This document shows, one piece after another, positions 1 to 10,954 of a stretch of DNA of 64,000 nt (positions are counted from its first letter, which is position 1; every line of letters starts with the position of its first letter). Source of the stretch: Polynucleobacter sp. CS-Odin-A6 (GTDB taxonomy: Bacteria > Pseudomonadota > Gammaproteobacteria > Burkholderiales > Burkholderiaceae); NCBI RefSeq assembly GCF_018882095.1, contig NZ_JACVPD010000004.1, positions 1 through 64,000 of the forward strand, in the 5' to 3' direction. Below the pieces are notes generated by a model. That model searched no databases, was not told the origin of the DNA, and saw nothing but the letters and a program-made list of their open reading frames with translations. The position numbers and the translations under genes are program-made.

Positions 1-120
1 AATTACTCACAGGCTAAGCTTAATGCCATAGCTAGGAAACTGAATGAGCGCCCTAGAAAGACACTAAACTATCAAACACCGGCAGAACGTTTTGCCCAAT
101 CTGTTGCGTTGACCGGTTGA
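1..120 (+). CDS. IS30-family transposase, C-terminal fragment (cut by window edge)
   Basis: Frame 1 is open from the first base to a TGA at 118-120 and encodes the last 39 residues of a transposase. It contains the LNxRPRKxLxxxTPxExF pattern that closes the DDE catalytic domain of IS30-family transposases. The rest of the gene lies left of the window, so it cannot be said whether the element is intact. IS30 transposases move their element by cut-and-paste or copy-paste transposition using a DDE triad, which is not visible here. Confidence 0.85.
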   Translation, partial: NYSQAKLNAIARKLNERPRKTLNYQTPAERFAQSVALTG

Positions 121-130
121 ATCCAAGACC
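95..130. mobile_element. Probable right end of an IS30-type element
   Basis: In IS30 elements the terminal inverted repeat overlaps or directly follows the end of the transposase gene. The sequence around the stop codon (TTGCGTTGACCGGTTGAATC, about 105-124) has the look of such an end, but the matching left repeat is outside the window, so the exact border is an inference. Confidence 0.4.
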
Positions 131-264
131 AATAAAAGACAGTCTTCAAATCTTAAATTGTCATTAAGTTCGATACCGAACAAAGAAGTTGAGTAACTTC
201 TGCTAGCCTCTATAAATACACTGTTCAGCTTAGTAAAGACAGTAACTGTGCATGGGGGTACTAA

Positions 265-1275
265 ATGGTAGATAAATTTATCCAGCAAACAACCTCACAA
301 TCTGAGCTTCGCTACCGCCGTCTGTTTGAAACTGCCCAAGACGGTATCTTAATTCTTGATTTTCATACTGGTGTGATTCAAGACGCTAACCCATTCATCA
401 CCAACTTGCTAGGATTTACTAGGGATGAGTTGGTGGGGAAAGAACTTTGGGAAATCGGGGCTATGGTAGATAAAGCCGCTGCAATGATTGCATTTACCGT
501 GCTAAAGGACAAGGGCTATATCCGCTACGAAGATTTGCCATTAAAAAACAAAAACGGCCATATCCTCAATGTTGAGTTTGTTTCTAATGCCTACGGAGTG
601 AATGGTGATCGGGTAATTCAATGCAATATTCGAGATATTTCAGATCGGAAAAAATTAGAGGCTGAATTATTAAAGTATCAGCATTCAGTCAATATTTCGA
701 TGAGAGAAATGGTAGAGACCTTAGCTACTGTAGTTGTGGCAAAAGATTCTTATACGGGCGGACATATGAAGCGAGTAGCTAACTTATGTACCGCAATAGC
801 TACAGAAATGAGCTTGCCTATACATACGGTTGAAGGGGTGAACATGGCCGCTTTAGTTCACGACATTGGCAAAATTGTGATTCCAGCAGATGTTTTAACT
901 AAGCATAGTAAGTTGGCTGATTATGAAATCAAGATGCTTCAAAACCATGTTCAAGCTGGCTATGACATGGTTAAACATATCCATTTTCCATGGAACATTG
1001 CTCAAGGTGTTCTACAGCATCATGAAAGACTGGATGGTAGTGGCTATCCCAATGCAATTAAGGGCGATGTAATTTGTCTAGAAGGAAGGATGATTGCTGT
1101 AGCCGATACCGTTGAGGCTATGTCCTCGGATCGTCCCTATCGTAAAGGAAAAGGTATTCCAGCGGCGTTGGAAGAGGTGGCAATGGGTAGCGGTAAGTTA
1201 TATGATCCTGAAATTGTTGCCGCTTGCTTGAAAGTTTTCAAAGAAGATGGCTACATATTTCCATCGGAATTATAG
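265..1275 (+). CDS. PAS-HD-GYP protein, probable c-di-GMP phosphodiesterase
   Basis: This 336-residue protein has an N-terminal PAS sensor domain (about residues 13-130) followed by an HD-GYP domain (about 145-335). The metal-binding HD pair is H199-D200 in VHDIGK, and the signature HHERLDGSGYP at 252-262 carries an intact GYP. HD-GYP proteins hydrolyse cyclic di-GMP to GMP and so lower the second messenger. No membrane segment is seen, so a cytoplasmic, PAS-controlled enzyme is expected. A GGGGGT purine-rich stretch precedes the ATG. It sits 80 bp upstream of a diguanylate cyclase on the same strand, and the two probably set c-di-GMP together. The PAS ligand cannot be told from sequence. Confidence 0.9.
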   Translation: MVDKFIQQTTSQSELRYRRLFETAQDGILILDFHTGVIQDANPFITNLLGFTRDELVGKELWEIGAMVDKAAAMIAFTVLKDKGYIRYEDLPLKNKNGHILNVEFVSNAYGVNGDRVIQCNIRDISDRKKLEAELLKYQHSVNISMREMVETLATVVVAKDSYTGGHMKRVANLCTAIATEMSLPIHTVEGVNMAALVHDIGKIVIPADVLTKHSKLADYEIKMLQNHVQAGYDMVKHIHFPWNIAQGVLQHHERLDGSGYPNAIKGDVICLEGRMIAVADTVEAMSSDRPYRKGKGIPAALEEVAMGSGKLYDPEIVAACLKVFKEDGYIFPSEL

Positions 1276-1355
1276 AGGTGAGGTCAAGCATCCTACGCTC
1301 TGGTCGGATGAGGCTATCAATAAACTTTTTAACCACCTTAACCTAAATTAAGATC

Positions 1356-2330
1356 ATGACGCCAACCAATAGCAATTTAGTGGATAGTAATGAGAATCAA
1401 GCCTCCCTCAATCAGAAGTTGACTTTACTAAACACTCTCAATACTGAAATCGCACAAATTGCTGAAATCGCCGCTAAATCCGTTCTTGTGACTAGTGAGC
1501 TAGCTGATGAAATCATCAAATCAAATAATAGATTGATATTTGAGGGTACAGAAAATGCTAGAGGGGCTGCTGAGTTACTAATTACTAGCGCAGAAAAAGC
1601 CAAACTAGCTGCCCAGCTCGTTATTGCTAGCACAGAAAAAGCACGCCGTATTGCTGATCTTATCGTTGCTAACGCTGAAAAGAATGAGAGAGCTGCTGAG
1701 CTTGTACTTGCTAATCAAGAGCTTAAATTAGAGGCTAATGAAAAAGAAAAACGAGTCTCTGAGTTAGCTGCTGCCAAAGAAGATGCTCTTTATGACCATC
1801 TAACTAAGTTACCTAATCGTAAATTATTTTCTGATCGCTTTAATCAGGCATTACTTGCTAGTAGACGCAGTAAGGGCTACTCAGCAATTCTTTTCCTAGA
1901 CTTAGATAAATTTAAGTTAGTAAATGACAGCTACAGTCATGAGGTCGGGGATTCTTTATTAATAGAGATTGCTGATCGTATAAAAAAATCTATTCGAGAT
2001 ACCGATACAGTAGCTCGATTTGGTGGAGATGAGTTCGTAGTCCTTTTGACTCAATTGAATCAGGACAAGAAAATAGCCAATAGCGAAGCGGCATTAATTA
2101 GTGAAAAAATTCGTAGTAGTGTTGAAATACCAGTAACGACAGACCATATGGGGGTAAAAGTAGTGATCCAGCCTCAATGTACCGCCAGTATTGGTGTCAC
2201 ATTATTTTTATATGTCTTAGGCGAACCTAGTGCTATCTTAAAAAAGATCTTGAACCAAGCAGATAACGGGATGTATCAAGCTAAAAAAGCTGGCGGCAAT
2301 CAAATTCAGTTCGATGACACGGTTAAATGA
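1356..2330 (+). CDS. GGDEF diguanylate cyclase with repetitive helical N-terminus
   Basis: The C-terminal half (about residues 143-322) is a GGDEF domain that makes cyclic di-GMP from two GTP. The active-site GGDEF is intact at 223-227, and an RxxD inhibitory site (R214-D217) lies five residues before it, so product feedback is likely. The N-terminal 140 residues have no known sensor domain. They are predicted helical and contain four 14-residue repeats (residues 65-120). There is no transmembrane segment. It follows the HD-GYP gene and probably works with it. The input signal is unknown. Confidence 0.92.
   Translation: MTPTNSNLVDSNENQASLNQKLTLLNTLNTEIAQIAEIAAKSVLVTSELADEIIKSNNRLIFEGTENARGAAELLITSAEKAKLAAQLVIASTEKARRIADLIVANAEKNERAAELVLANQELKLEANEKEKRVSELAAAKEDALYDHLTKLPNRKLFSDRFNQALLASRRSKGYSAILFLDLDKFKLVNDSYSHEVGDSLLIEIADRIKKSIRDTDTVARFGGDEFVVLLTQLNQDKKIANSEAALISEKIRSSVEIPVTTDHMGVKVVIQPQCTASIGVTLFLYVLGEPSAILKKILNQADNGMYQAKKAGGNQIQFDDTVK
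1548..1715 (+). repeat. Four tandem 14-codon repeats inside the GGDEF gene
   Basis: Residues 65-78, 79-92, 93-106 and 107-120 follow one pattern, roughly (A/T)EK(A/N)xxAAxLVIA(S/N). At 14 residues (two heptads) per unit they suit a continuous coiled coil or signalling helix. The DNA copies have diverged, so this is a protein-level repeat. Confidence 0.8.
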
Positions 2331-2381
2331 AAGACCGCTGTGGGTCGATAGCAGCCGTTAACCTTGTTAAGATTAGCGAAT

Positions 2382-2654
2382 ATGAACAATCTTGAATTCT
2401 TCGCCAAAGCCAACGGTACAAAAACATTCAAAGAGCATGAGCAAGAGCGCCTACTCAAAGATATGGTGCTGCCAGCCTCAGAGTTAGCCAAGCGTAAGCA
2501 AGAAGAGGAAGAGCGCGCTAAAGCCTTCACAAGGGCTGCTGCTGATGAGGAATTCGTGAATGGGACAGAGAAGTCAGTTAGTTCAGACTGTCCAACGCCG
2601 ATCGGTCAGCGGGTGGGCGTGGTGACTAGAGAGCCATTCGAGGACTTGCCTTAA
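2382..2654 (+). CDS. Small hypothetical protein
   Basis: This is a 90-residue, highly charged protein with a Lys/Glu-rich helix in the middle (about residues 22-55, KRKQEEEERAKAF) and no membrane segment or signal peptide. I do not recognise a family. The ATG at 2382 is preferred over a TTG six codons upstream. It follows the GGDEF gene by 51 bp and could share its transcript, but nothing in the sequence gives a function. Confidence 0.55.
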   Translation: MNNLEFFAKANGTKTFKEHEQERLLKDMVLPASELAKRKQEEEERAKAFTRAAADEEFVNGTEKSVSSDCPTPIGQRVGVVTREPFEDLP

Positions 2655-2814
2655 GCCTGTAACCAGCTATTCGGTTAAATTTCATCGTTTATCATGGCGG
2701 ATTAACGATTTTTGTAAGTTTTTTTGAGTTTTGCTTACATTGTGCTTACACGGATTTATTCGAGGGTATTGAGAAATTGCAATATCGCCTTGTAAGCCAT
2801 AAGGAATATGACAC

Positions 2815-2904
<90 letters not shown>

Positions 2905-2945
2905 ACCAAACTCTGTATTTGTATCTATAGAGAAGATGTTGAAAG

Positions 2946-2970
2946 AGCCCTGCATGACGTGGGGCTTTTT
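2946..2970 (+). terminator. Intrinsic terminator after tRNA-Ser
   Basis: AGCCC (2946-2950) pairs with GGGCT (2962-2966) across an 11-nt loop, followed by a T-run. It lies about 40 nt past the tRNA 3' end and ends its transcript before recQ. Confidence 0.75.
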
Positions 2971-3024
2971 ATTTACTGGTAGTTTGTATACGCGGCTATT
3001 TAACAAGACAAGGGAGTATTACTG

Positions 3025-4884
3025 TTGCAATCGAGCCACCAAGTACTTCATGATGTTTTTGGCTTTGATCAATTTCGTGGTGCTCAAGAATCTATTGTTC
3101 GGCATTTAGTCGCTGGAGGCGATGCTTTAGTCCTCATGCCTACTGGTGCCGGCAAGTCGCTGTGCTATCAAATTCCCTCGCTTGTGCGCCGCGGTGTCGG
3201 GGTAGTAGTTTCACCCTTAATTGCACTAATGCAAGATCAAGTGGATGCGTTAACTCAGTTAGGTGTTAAAGCTTCATTTCTAAATTCCAGTCTAGATGCA
3301 GCTACGTCGCAACAGGTAACCAGTCAATTGCTGGCTGGAGAGCTTGACCTTATTTATGTGGCGCCCGAACGTCTGATGAATCCGGGTTTTCTATCCATAC
3401 TCGATAGACTTAACGCGGGCCCAGGCATTGCATTGTTTGCTATTGATGAGGCGCACTGCGTTTCGCAATGGGGTCATGATTTCCGTCCAGAATATCGTCA
3501 GCTCACTGTTTTGCATGAGCGGTTTCCTAAAGTGCCCCGTATCGCCTTAACTGCTACCGCGGATGCGCCAACCCGAGCAGAAATTATTGAGCGTCTTTCG
3601 CTAGAATCTGCCGAGCAGTTTGTCTCTAGCTTTGATCGCCCCAATATTAAGTATCGAGTTCTGCAAAAGCAGAGTGCTAAGCAACAGTTAGAACACTTTT
3701 TAGATATCGAGCATGCCGATGACTCAGGAATTATTTATTGCCTATCGCGTCGTAGTGTAGAAGAGACTGCGCAATGGTTAAAAGACCGTGGATGGGATGC
3801 AATGCCGTATCACGCAGGTTTAAGCGTGGAAAAACGCAGTGCCAATCAAAAACGTTTCTTGCGTGAAGAGGGCGTCATTATGGTCGCAACCGTAGCATTC
3901 GGTATGGGCATTGATAAGCCTAACGTCCGCTTTGTAGCTCACCTGGATCTGCCCAAAAGTATGGAAGGGTATTACCAAGAAACAGGTCGAGCAGGGCGCG
4001 ATGGCTTGCCTGCGAACGCTTGGATGGCCTACGGATTTGGGGATGTGGTGAGTTTGCGGCAAATGGTCGATTCTGGTGAAGCTTCTGAGGAACGTAAGCG
4101 GGTAGAGCGTCAAAAACTCAATGCCTTACTCGGCTATTGCGAATCTACGACCTGCCGCCACCAAGCGATCTTGCGCTACTTTGGAGAGACACATGCTGGT
4201 GGCTGTGGTAATTGCGATAACTGTTTAGAGCCTGTAGCTACTTGGAATGCCACCCACGAAGTACAAAAAGCATTGTCCTGCGTGTACCGTACAGGCCAGC
4301 GTTTTGGTGTGACCCATTTAATCGATGTACTTTTGGGCAAAGTCACGCCCAGAGTGAAGCAATTTTTTCATGAGCAAGTGAGTACATTTGGTATTGGTGC
4401 AGAACTCAATCAGGCGCAGTGGAATAGCATCTATCGTCAATTAGTAGCGGGTGGTTATTTAGATGCTGATATCGCATTGCATGGTGGTTTAAAGCTGGTA
4501 GATAACATTGCCTTGCCTGTGCTGCGTGGAGAGCAAGAGGTTTGGCTGCGCAAAGAAACGGCCTACTCTAAGAGTAAATCTACGAAGTCTGGAGCAAAGA
4601 AGAGTTCTACGCATCCCTTTAGTAATGTTGCAGAGGAAAAGCTGTGGGAGGCGCTCAAGGCCAAACGTACTGAGCTAGCCCGTGAACAAGGAGTGCCGCC
4701 CTATGTCATCTTTCATGACAGCACCTTGCAGGAGATGGTTAAATCTACGCCAACTACCTTAGAACAATTCAGTCGAATTGGCGGGGTAGGACAAGCTAAA
4801 TTAGAACGCTATGGCGAACACTTTTTAGAAGTCATTCAGGAAAACCAGGCTTCAGCATCATCCGAAGTCAGTGATCTTACCTAA
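3025..4884 (+). CDS. recQ: ATP-dependent DNA helicase RecQ
   Basis: RecQ is a 3'-5' helicase that unwinds DNA in RecF-pathway recombination and fork repair. The 619-residue protein has the full layout: Walker A TGAGKS (about 40-45), DEAH box (141-144) followed by the RecQ-specific aromatic-rich loop [13 protein letters not shown], helicase motif VI with GRAGRDG, a zinc cluster of four Cys in the RQC region (CRHQ...CGNCDNC), and an HRDC domain at the C-terminus. No in-frame ATG exists near the N-terminus, so TTG at 3025 is taken as start, with AGGGAG about 10 nt upstream. The 3' end overlaps convergent yggT by 8 bp. Confidence 0.96.
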   Translation: MQSSHQVLHDVFGFDQFRGAQESIVRHLVAGGDALVLMPTGAGKSLCYQIPSLVRRGVGVVVSPLIALMQDQVDALTQLGVKASFLNSSLDAATSQQVTSQLLAGELDLIYVAPERLMNPGFLSILDRLNAGPGIALFAIDEAHCVSQWGHDFRPEYRQLTVLHERFPKVPRIALTATADAPTRAEIIERLSLESAEQFVSSFDRPNIKYRVLQKQSAKQQLEHFLDIEHADDSGIIYCLSRRSVEETAQWLKDRGWDAMPYHAGLSVEKRSANQKRFLREEGVIMVATVAFGMGIDKPNVRFVAHLDLPKSMEGYYQETGRAGRDGLPANAWMAYGFGDVVSLRQMVDSGEASEERKRVERQKLNALLGYCESTTCRHQAILRYFGETHAGGCGNCDNCLEPVATWNATHEVQKALSCVYRTGQRFGVTHLIDVLLGKVTPRVKQFFHEQVSTFGIGAELNQAQWNSIYRQLVAGGYLDADIALHGGLKLVDNIALPVLRGEQEVWLRKETAYSKSKSTKSGAKKSSTHPFSNVAEEKLWEALKAKRTELAREQGVPPYVIFHDSTLQEMVKSTPTTLEQFSRIGGVGQAKLERYGEHFLEVIQENQASASSEVSDLT

Positions 4885-5422
4885 GGTTACTCACCACAAT
4901 CTGTAGTACTTGCAAGATCAGAAGCAATGCCAGGGGAGATAAATCCAGTGCGCCAAAGTTTGGTAATGCTTTTCTGATGGGTGCGAGTAGGGGATCTACT
5001 AAAAGCGAGATCAAGTATTGAATCTGGGATCCAGCACTAACCCATGAAAGAATCACGCTAGCAAACACTAGGCCAACCAAGCCAGATAGGATGAGGTCTA
5101 ACAAGTCAATAAAAGCCATGATCGGCCATGACAGTCCTGGTAAAAAGACTCCGGATATCCAGAGAAGGATTGCTATCTTTCCCAGAATCAATAAATAAGC
5201 AGCTACAAAGCTAGCCACATCAAAACGACCAACACTCGGAATCACTCGTCGCAGTGGAAGCACGATCCAATTGCTGAGCGGAAGAATATAGGCGCCGATG
5301 GTCTTGTTTTGGCCCGTACCCAGATTAAATGCGAGCCATTGCAAATAGCACCTGAGGAGACATGCTCCGGCAACAACGCTGACGAGGACTTGGAGGAGAA
5401 GATTGGCGATTTGTATGAACAT
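4877..5422 (-). CDS. YggT family membrane protein
   Basis: This 181-residue protein has two YggT repeats, each with a pair of hydrophobic helices (about residues 1-85 and 100-178). The family sits in the inner membrane. Its role is poorly defined: links to cell division, osmotic resistance and haem/chloroplast complex assembly are reported for homologues. It is transcribed toward recQ and overlaps its end. No operon partner is visible. Confidence 0.85.
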   Translation of the reverse strand: MFIQIANLLLQVLVSVVAGACLLRCYLQWLAFNLGTGQNKTIGAYILPLSNWIVLPLRRVIPSVGRFDVASFVAAYLLILGKIAILLWISGVFLPGLSWPIMAFIDLLDLILSGLVGLVFASVILSWVSAGSQIQYLISLLVDPLLAPIRKALPNFGALDLSPLALLLILQVLQIVVSNLR

Positions 5423-5491
5423 TTGGCTATTGTAGGGGGTTTAAAGCAAGATTTCATGACCACAAGTCATGAGTCATGATTTCGTGCTCTA

Positions 5492-6154
5492 ATGCTCAGC
5501 ACTATGATTACAGTTGTTATTGCCTCTTACAAGTATGGTCATCTTGCAGCCCACTGCATTGAGTCCTTACTATCTCAAACTCTCGCGCCCAGCAGAATTG
5601 TCTTTGTTGATGATGGTGCGCATGATTGCAGCCACTTACCTGAGCTATATCCTGATATCGAATATATTCTCAGACCCCATAATTTAGGGACTGTAGATAA
5701 CTTTCATGATGTATTAATGAGGGTGGATACGGAATATGTTTTGTTTATTGGTGCCGACAATTGGCTCAGGTCTGATGCAATTGAATTGCTTTCAAAAGCG
5801 CGTGCAGACATTGTGACTTATGACATCGTCGTTACTGGCGAGCTAAAAGAAGAGATTCATGACCGTGTTCCTGGGGAGACTACACCTCACCAAGGCGATC
5901 TGTATTGGGATCGAGAAGGTAAGCACCATGGCTCAATGATGTATCGGACAGCCCTTGGTCAGAAAGTAGGCTACAAAAGAAGATATGTGGACGGCGTGCA
6001 CCCACAAGAGGATTGGAATCTCTGGGACAAAATGCGCGAGCAGGGTGCTTCAGTAGCTAGTCTGAATGAAGGCCTTCTGTTTTACAGAAGACACCGTGAA
6101 AACTTTCTAAAGTACGACCATCTCGTTGATGTTTTGGAGGAGGAAGAAGCTTAA
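5492..6154 (+). CDS. Family 2 (GT-A) glycosyltransferase
   Basis: The 220-residue protein starts with a GT2 fold: TVVIASYKYGHLAAHCIESL, then VDDG at about residue 40 (nucleotide-sugar binding), and a GADN motif at about 91-94 that stands in the place of the usual DxD. GT2 enzymes move sugars from nucleotide donors onto glycans or lipids. It stands alone, with no polysaccharide genes next to it, so the acceptor is unknown. An alternative ATG lies four codons downstream. Its end overlaps the end of convergent folB by 4 bp. Confidence 0.85.
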   Translation: MLSTMITVVIASYKYGHLAAHCIESLLSQTLAPSRIVFVDDGAHDCSHLPELYPDIEYILRPHNLGTVDNFHDVLMRVDTEYVLFIGADNWLRSDAIELLSKARADIVTYDIVVTGELKEEIHDRVPGETTPHQGDLYWDREGKHHGSMMYRTALGQKVGYKRRYVDGVHPQEDWNLWDKMREQGASVASLNEGLLFYRRHRENFLKYDHLVDVLEEEEA

Positions 6155-6591
6155 TTTTCTTTAGCTTCGCCGCTTCTGATGTCAGTGAGTGTCTTGGTGT
6201 CGACATAAAGCTTGATGCCTAAGACGCCCGAGCCCTCTAGAACAGGGGTTTTTCTCAGGCTTATTTCAAGGGACTCAATTTCAGGATGGCGGGCACAGGA
6301 TGCTACGATTCTGGTCAGAAGTCTTTCTTGAGTTTCGTAATGCCCATCTCTAGCTAAGCGATCAATCTCGATCACGAGGGGATCGTAATCAAAAACCTGA
6401 TCCATCACATCTTTCGAAATCAGTATGAGTCTTGGATTAATCCATAGAGTTAAATCCAGCAGATGCTGATCAGGAACCGTGGCACCAGGAGTATAAGTAC
6501 CAATTTGAGTCTTAAGGCATAGGTCTTTTAATTCTATGCAGGCGATTGATGTCATTCGATGCTTCTTGGTGACTATGTTATGCACGCTCAA
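6151..6591 (-). CDS. folB: Divergent dihydroneopterin aldolase (FolB-like)
   Basis: FolB-type enzymes cleave or epimerise 7,8-dihydroneopterin (or its triphosphate) in pterin and folate synthesis. The 146-residue protein has the FolB fold, with IGTY near the N-terminus and the conserved Lys (K114 in LRKTP). The Glu that usually follows the IGxY motif (IGVYDWE in the E. coli enzyme) is not present: the sequence reads IGTYTPGATVP. It begins 14 nt inside the end of folE, or 23 nt after it if M13 is the start, so the two are co-transcribed. It may be a specialised paralogue and not the housekeeping folate enzyme. Confidence 0.75.
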   Translation of the reverse strand: MSVHNIVTKKHRMTSIACIELKDLCLKTQIGTYTPGATVPDQHLLDLTLWINPRLILISKDVMDQVFDYDPLVIEIDRLARDGHYETQERLLTRIVASCARHPEIESLEISLRKTPVLEGSGVLGIKLYVDTKTLTDIRSGEAKEN

Positions 6592-7261
6592 TCAAGGATA
6601 AAAACTCTCGGCGTAAATTAGGGTCTTTTAAGAACGACCCTCTCATGACGCTATTAATCATCTTCGAGTCTGGGTCCTTAACGCCTCGCCACTGCATGCA
6701 GAAGTGATCTGCGTCCATTACGATCGCAACACCAGTAGGCTTGACTTTCTTCTCAATCATGTCCGCCAGCTCTACAACGGCTTCTTCCTGAATTTGTGGG
6801 CGACACATTACCCACTCTGTGAGGCGGGAGTACTTAGAGAGCCCAATCAGAGCTGAGTTTTTATCTGGCAGTATCCCAATCCATACTCTTCCCATAATAG
6901 GGCACAAGTGATGCGAGCAAGCACTTCTGACAGTAATGGGGCCAATAATCATCAACTCATTCAAGCGGCTGACATTAGGAAATTTAGTCAGTGAGGGTTG
7001 CTCAACATAGCGGCCGTTAAACACCTCTTTCACAAACATCTTAGCGACCCGCTTGCTGGTATTTTGAGTGTTGTGGTCACTCTCTGTATCAATCACGAGG
7101 CTCTCTAAAACCGCCTGCATTTTTTCAGAGACTTCCTCCATCAAAGCATCTAATTCACCTGGCTTAATAAATGCAGAAATATTATCGTTTGCATGAAAGC
7201 GCGCTTTTTTTGCTTTAATGCGTTTACGGATTACTTCGGAGAGGGGGATACCATCGTTCAT
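6578..7261 (-). CDS. folE: GTP cyclohydrolase I (divergent FolE)
   Basis: This enzyme converts GTP to 7,8-dihydroneopterin triphosphate, the first step of folate/pterin synthesis. The 227-residue protein keeps the zinc ligands C115, H118 and C188, the catalytic H117, H186 and R192 (HFCMQWRG), and the QE pair at 158-159. The usual CEHH motif reads CSHH. It is operonic with the FolB-like gene downstream. Altered motifs in both genes suggest a paralogous pterin pair, which is an inference. Its upstream end faces the katG terminator, so it has its own promoter in 7262-7349. Confidence 0.88.
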   Translation of the reverse strand: MNDGIPLSEVIRKRIKAKKARFHANDNISAFIKPGELDALMEEVSEKMQAVLESLVIDTESDHNTQNTSKRVAKMFVKEVFNGRYVEQPSLTKFPNVSRLNELMIIGPITVRSACSHHLCPIMGRVWIGILPDKNSALIGLSKYSRLTEWVMCRPQIQEEAVVELADMIEKKVKPTGVAIVMDADHFCMQWRGVKDPDSKMINSVMRGSFLKDPNLRREFLSLIERA

Positions 7262-7349
7262 ATTGGGAGGTCGATAAGTGGGTAAGTGAGTTGACTAATT
7301 TATCTGAAATTGACACTTTCTGCTGAACCTGATGGTGGGGTGCTTTTGT

Positions 7350-7385
7350 AGTAAATAAGGGGGTGAGAATAGCCCCTTATTTACT
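7350..7385 (-). terminator. Terminator downstream of katG
   Basis: A perfect 13-bp inverted repeat, AGTAAATAAGGGG (7350-7362) and CCCCTTATTTACT (7373-7385), lies 17 bp past the katG stop codon. The AT-rich lower stem supplies the U-run on the minus strand. It separates katG from folE. Confidence 0.8.
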
Positions 7386-7401
7386 TAGTCGACAGCCGGA
7401 T

Positions 7402-9815
<2,414 letters not shown>

Positions 9816-10907
9816 TTAGTCAGAAAAAGTCACTACGTGATCCGCTACTAAGTGAATGCCAATCTTTTCGCCAATCGCATGATCATGGTGACTGGGTACA
9901 AAAGCAAAAATCTCCATGCCCGATGCGAGCTTGAGTGTATACAGAAAGTCAGCGCCCCTAAACGTTTTACGAACGACCTCTGCTTGCATAGTGCTGTTGT
10001 CATCATGCTGAATATCATCCGCGCGCAACAGCACTTCAATTTCTTTACCAATTTCTTTACTGCGATCTTCCTCTAAATCGAGCTCACCCAGCTCAATTTT
10101 TACTTTCCCGCCAGCTTGCACAATACCCTTAACAAAGACGCCACGACCAATGAAGTCCGCTATATAACGATTGACGGGCTTGTGATAGAGCTCATATGGC
10201 GTATCCCACTGAAGCACTTTGCCATCCGTCATGACGCCTACCTTATCGGCGATAGCAAAGGCCTCAAATTGATCGTGAGTGACAAGTAGGGCGGTAATGT
10301 TATTTGCTTTAAGAATCTCTCGCATTTCTCCTGCAAGGCGCTCTCTGAGTTCATTATCAAGACTAGAAAATGGTTCATCCAGCAAAATTAAATCTGGCTC
10401 AGGTGCCATCGCTCTTGCGAGTGCAACACGTTGCTGTTGTCCGCCACTCAGTTCATGCGGGTACGACTCTGCTTTATCGGACAGCGCTACTCTTTTGAGC
10501 CACTCCATCGCTGCTGAAGCTCTGTCAGAGCCGGGAAGCTGTTGCAGGCCAAAGGCAATATTTTCTAAAACAGTGAGGTGCGGAAACAGGGCAAAATCCT
10601 GAAAGACCATACCTACTTTTCTTTGGTTTGGGGGTGAGTGGATGGAGGGGGAGCTCACTACTGTATTACGCAGTAGGATCTCTCCGGATTTAACGGGTTC
10701 AAAGCCGCAAATCGCTCTTAAGACAGTAGACTTTCCGCAGCCGGAGGAGCCTAGTAAGCAACCAATCTCGCCCTCTGACAGATTGAGGTTGAGATCTTTG
10801 ATGGCCGTTACGCGACCACGACTATCTCTGCTTGGATAGTCAATTTCTAGTGCTTTGATGGAAAGTAGGGTGCGAGCGGTGTTCATCTCTATAATTTTCT
10901 CATGCAT
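9816..10907 (-). CDS. fbpC: Ferric iron ABC transporter ATP-binding protein
   Basis: This is the ATPase of an iron(III)-type ABC importer. The 363-residue protein has Walker A GSSGCGKST, the Q-loop in VFQDFALFPH, the signature LSGGQQQRVALARA and Walker B LILLDEPFSSLD, followed by a C-terminal regulatory/TOBE-like domain (about 245-360). A second ATG eight codons in is an alternative start. It is transcribed divergently from the permease gene with less than 50 bp between them, so the three-gene importer is split over both strands. The substrate is inferred from the FbpA partner. Confidence 0.88.
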   Translation of the reverse strand: MHEKIIEMNTARTLLSIKALEIDYPSRDSRGRVTAIKDLNLNLSEGEIGCLLGSSGCGKSTVLRAICGFEPVKSGEILLRNTVVSSPSIHSPPNQRKVGMVFQDFALFPHLTVLENIAFGLQQLPGSDRASAAMEWLKRVALSDKAESYPHELSGGQQQRVALARAMAPEPDLILLDEPFSSLDNELRERLAGEMREILKANNITALLVTHDQFEAFAIADKVGVMTDGKVLQWDTPYELYHKPVNRYIADFIGRGVFVKGIVQAGGKVKIELGELDLEEDRSKEIGKEIEVLLRADDIQHDDNSTMQAEVVRKTFRGADFLYTLKLASGMEIFAFVPSHHDHAIGEKIGIHLVADHVVTFSD

Positions 10908-10954
10908 GCTAATGGTTTAATGTCTAGCTAGAGTCTAAACGGAATGCGGATTTG

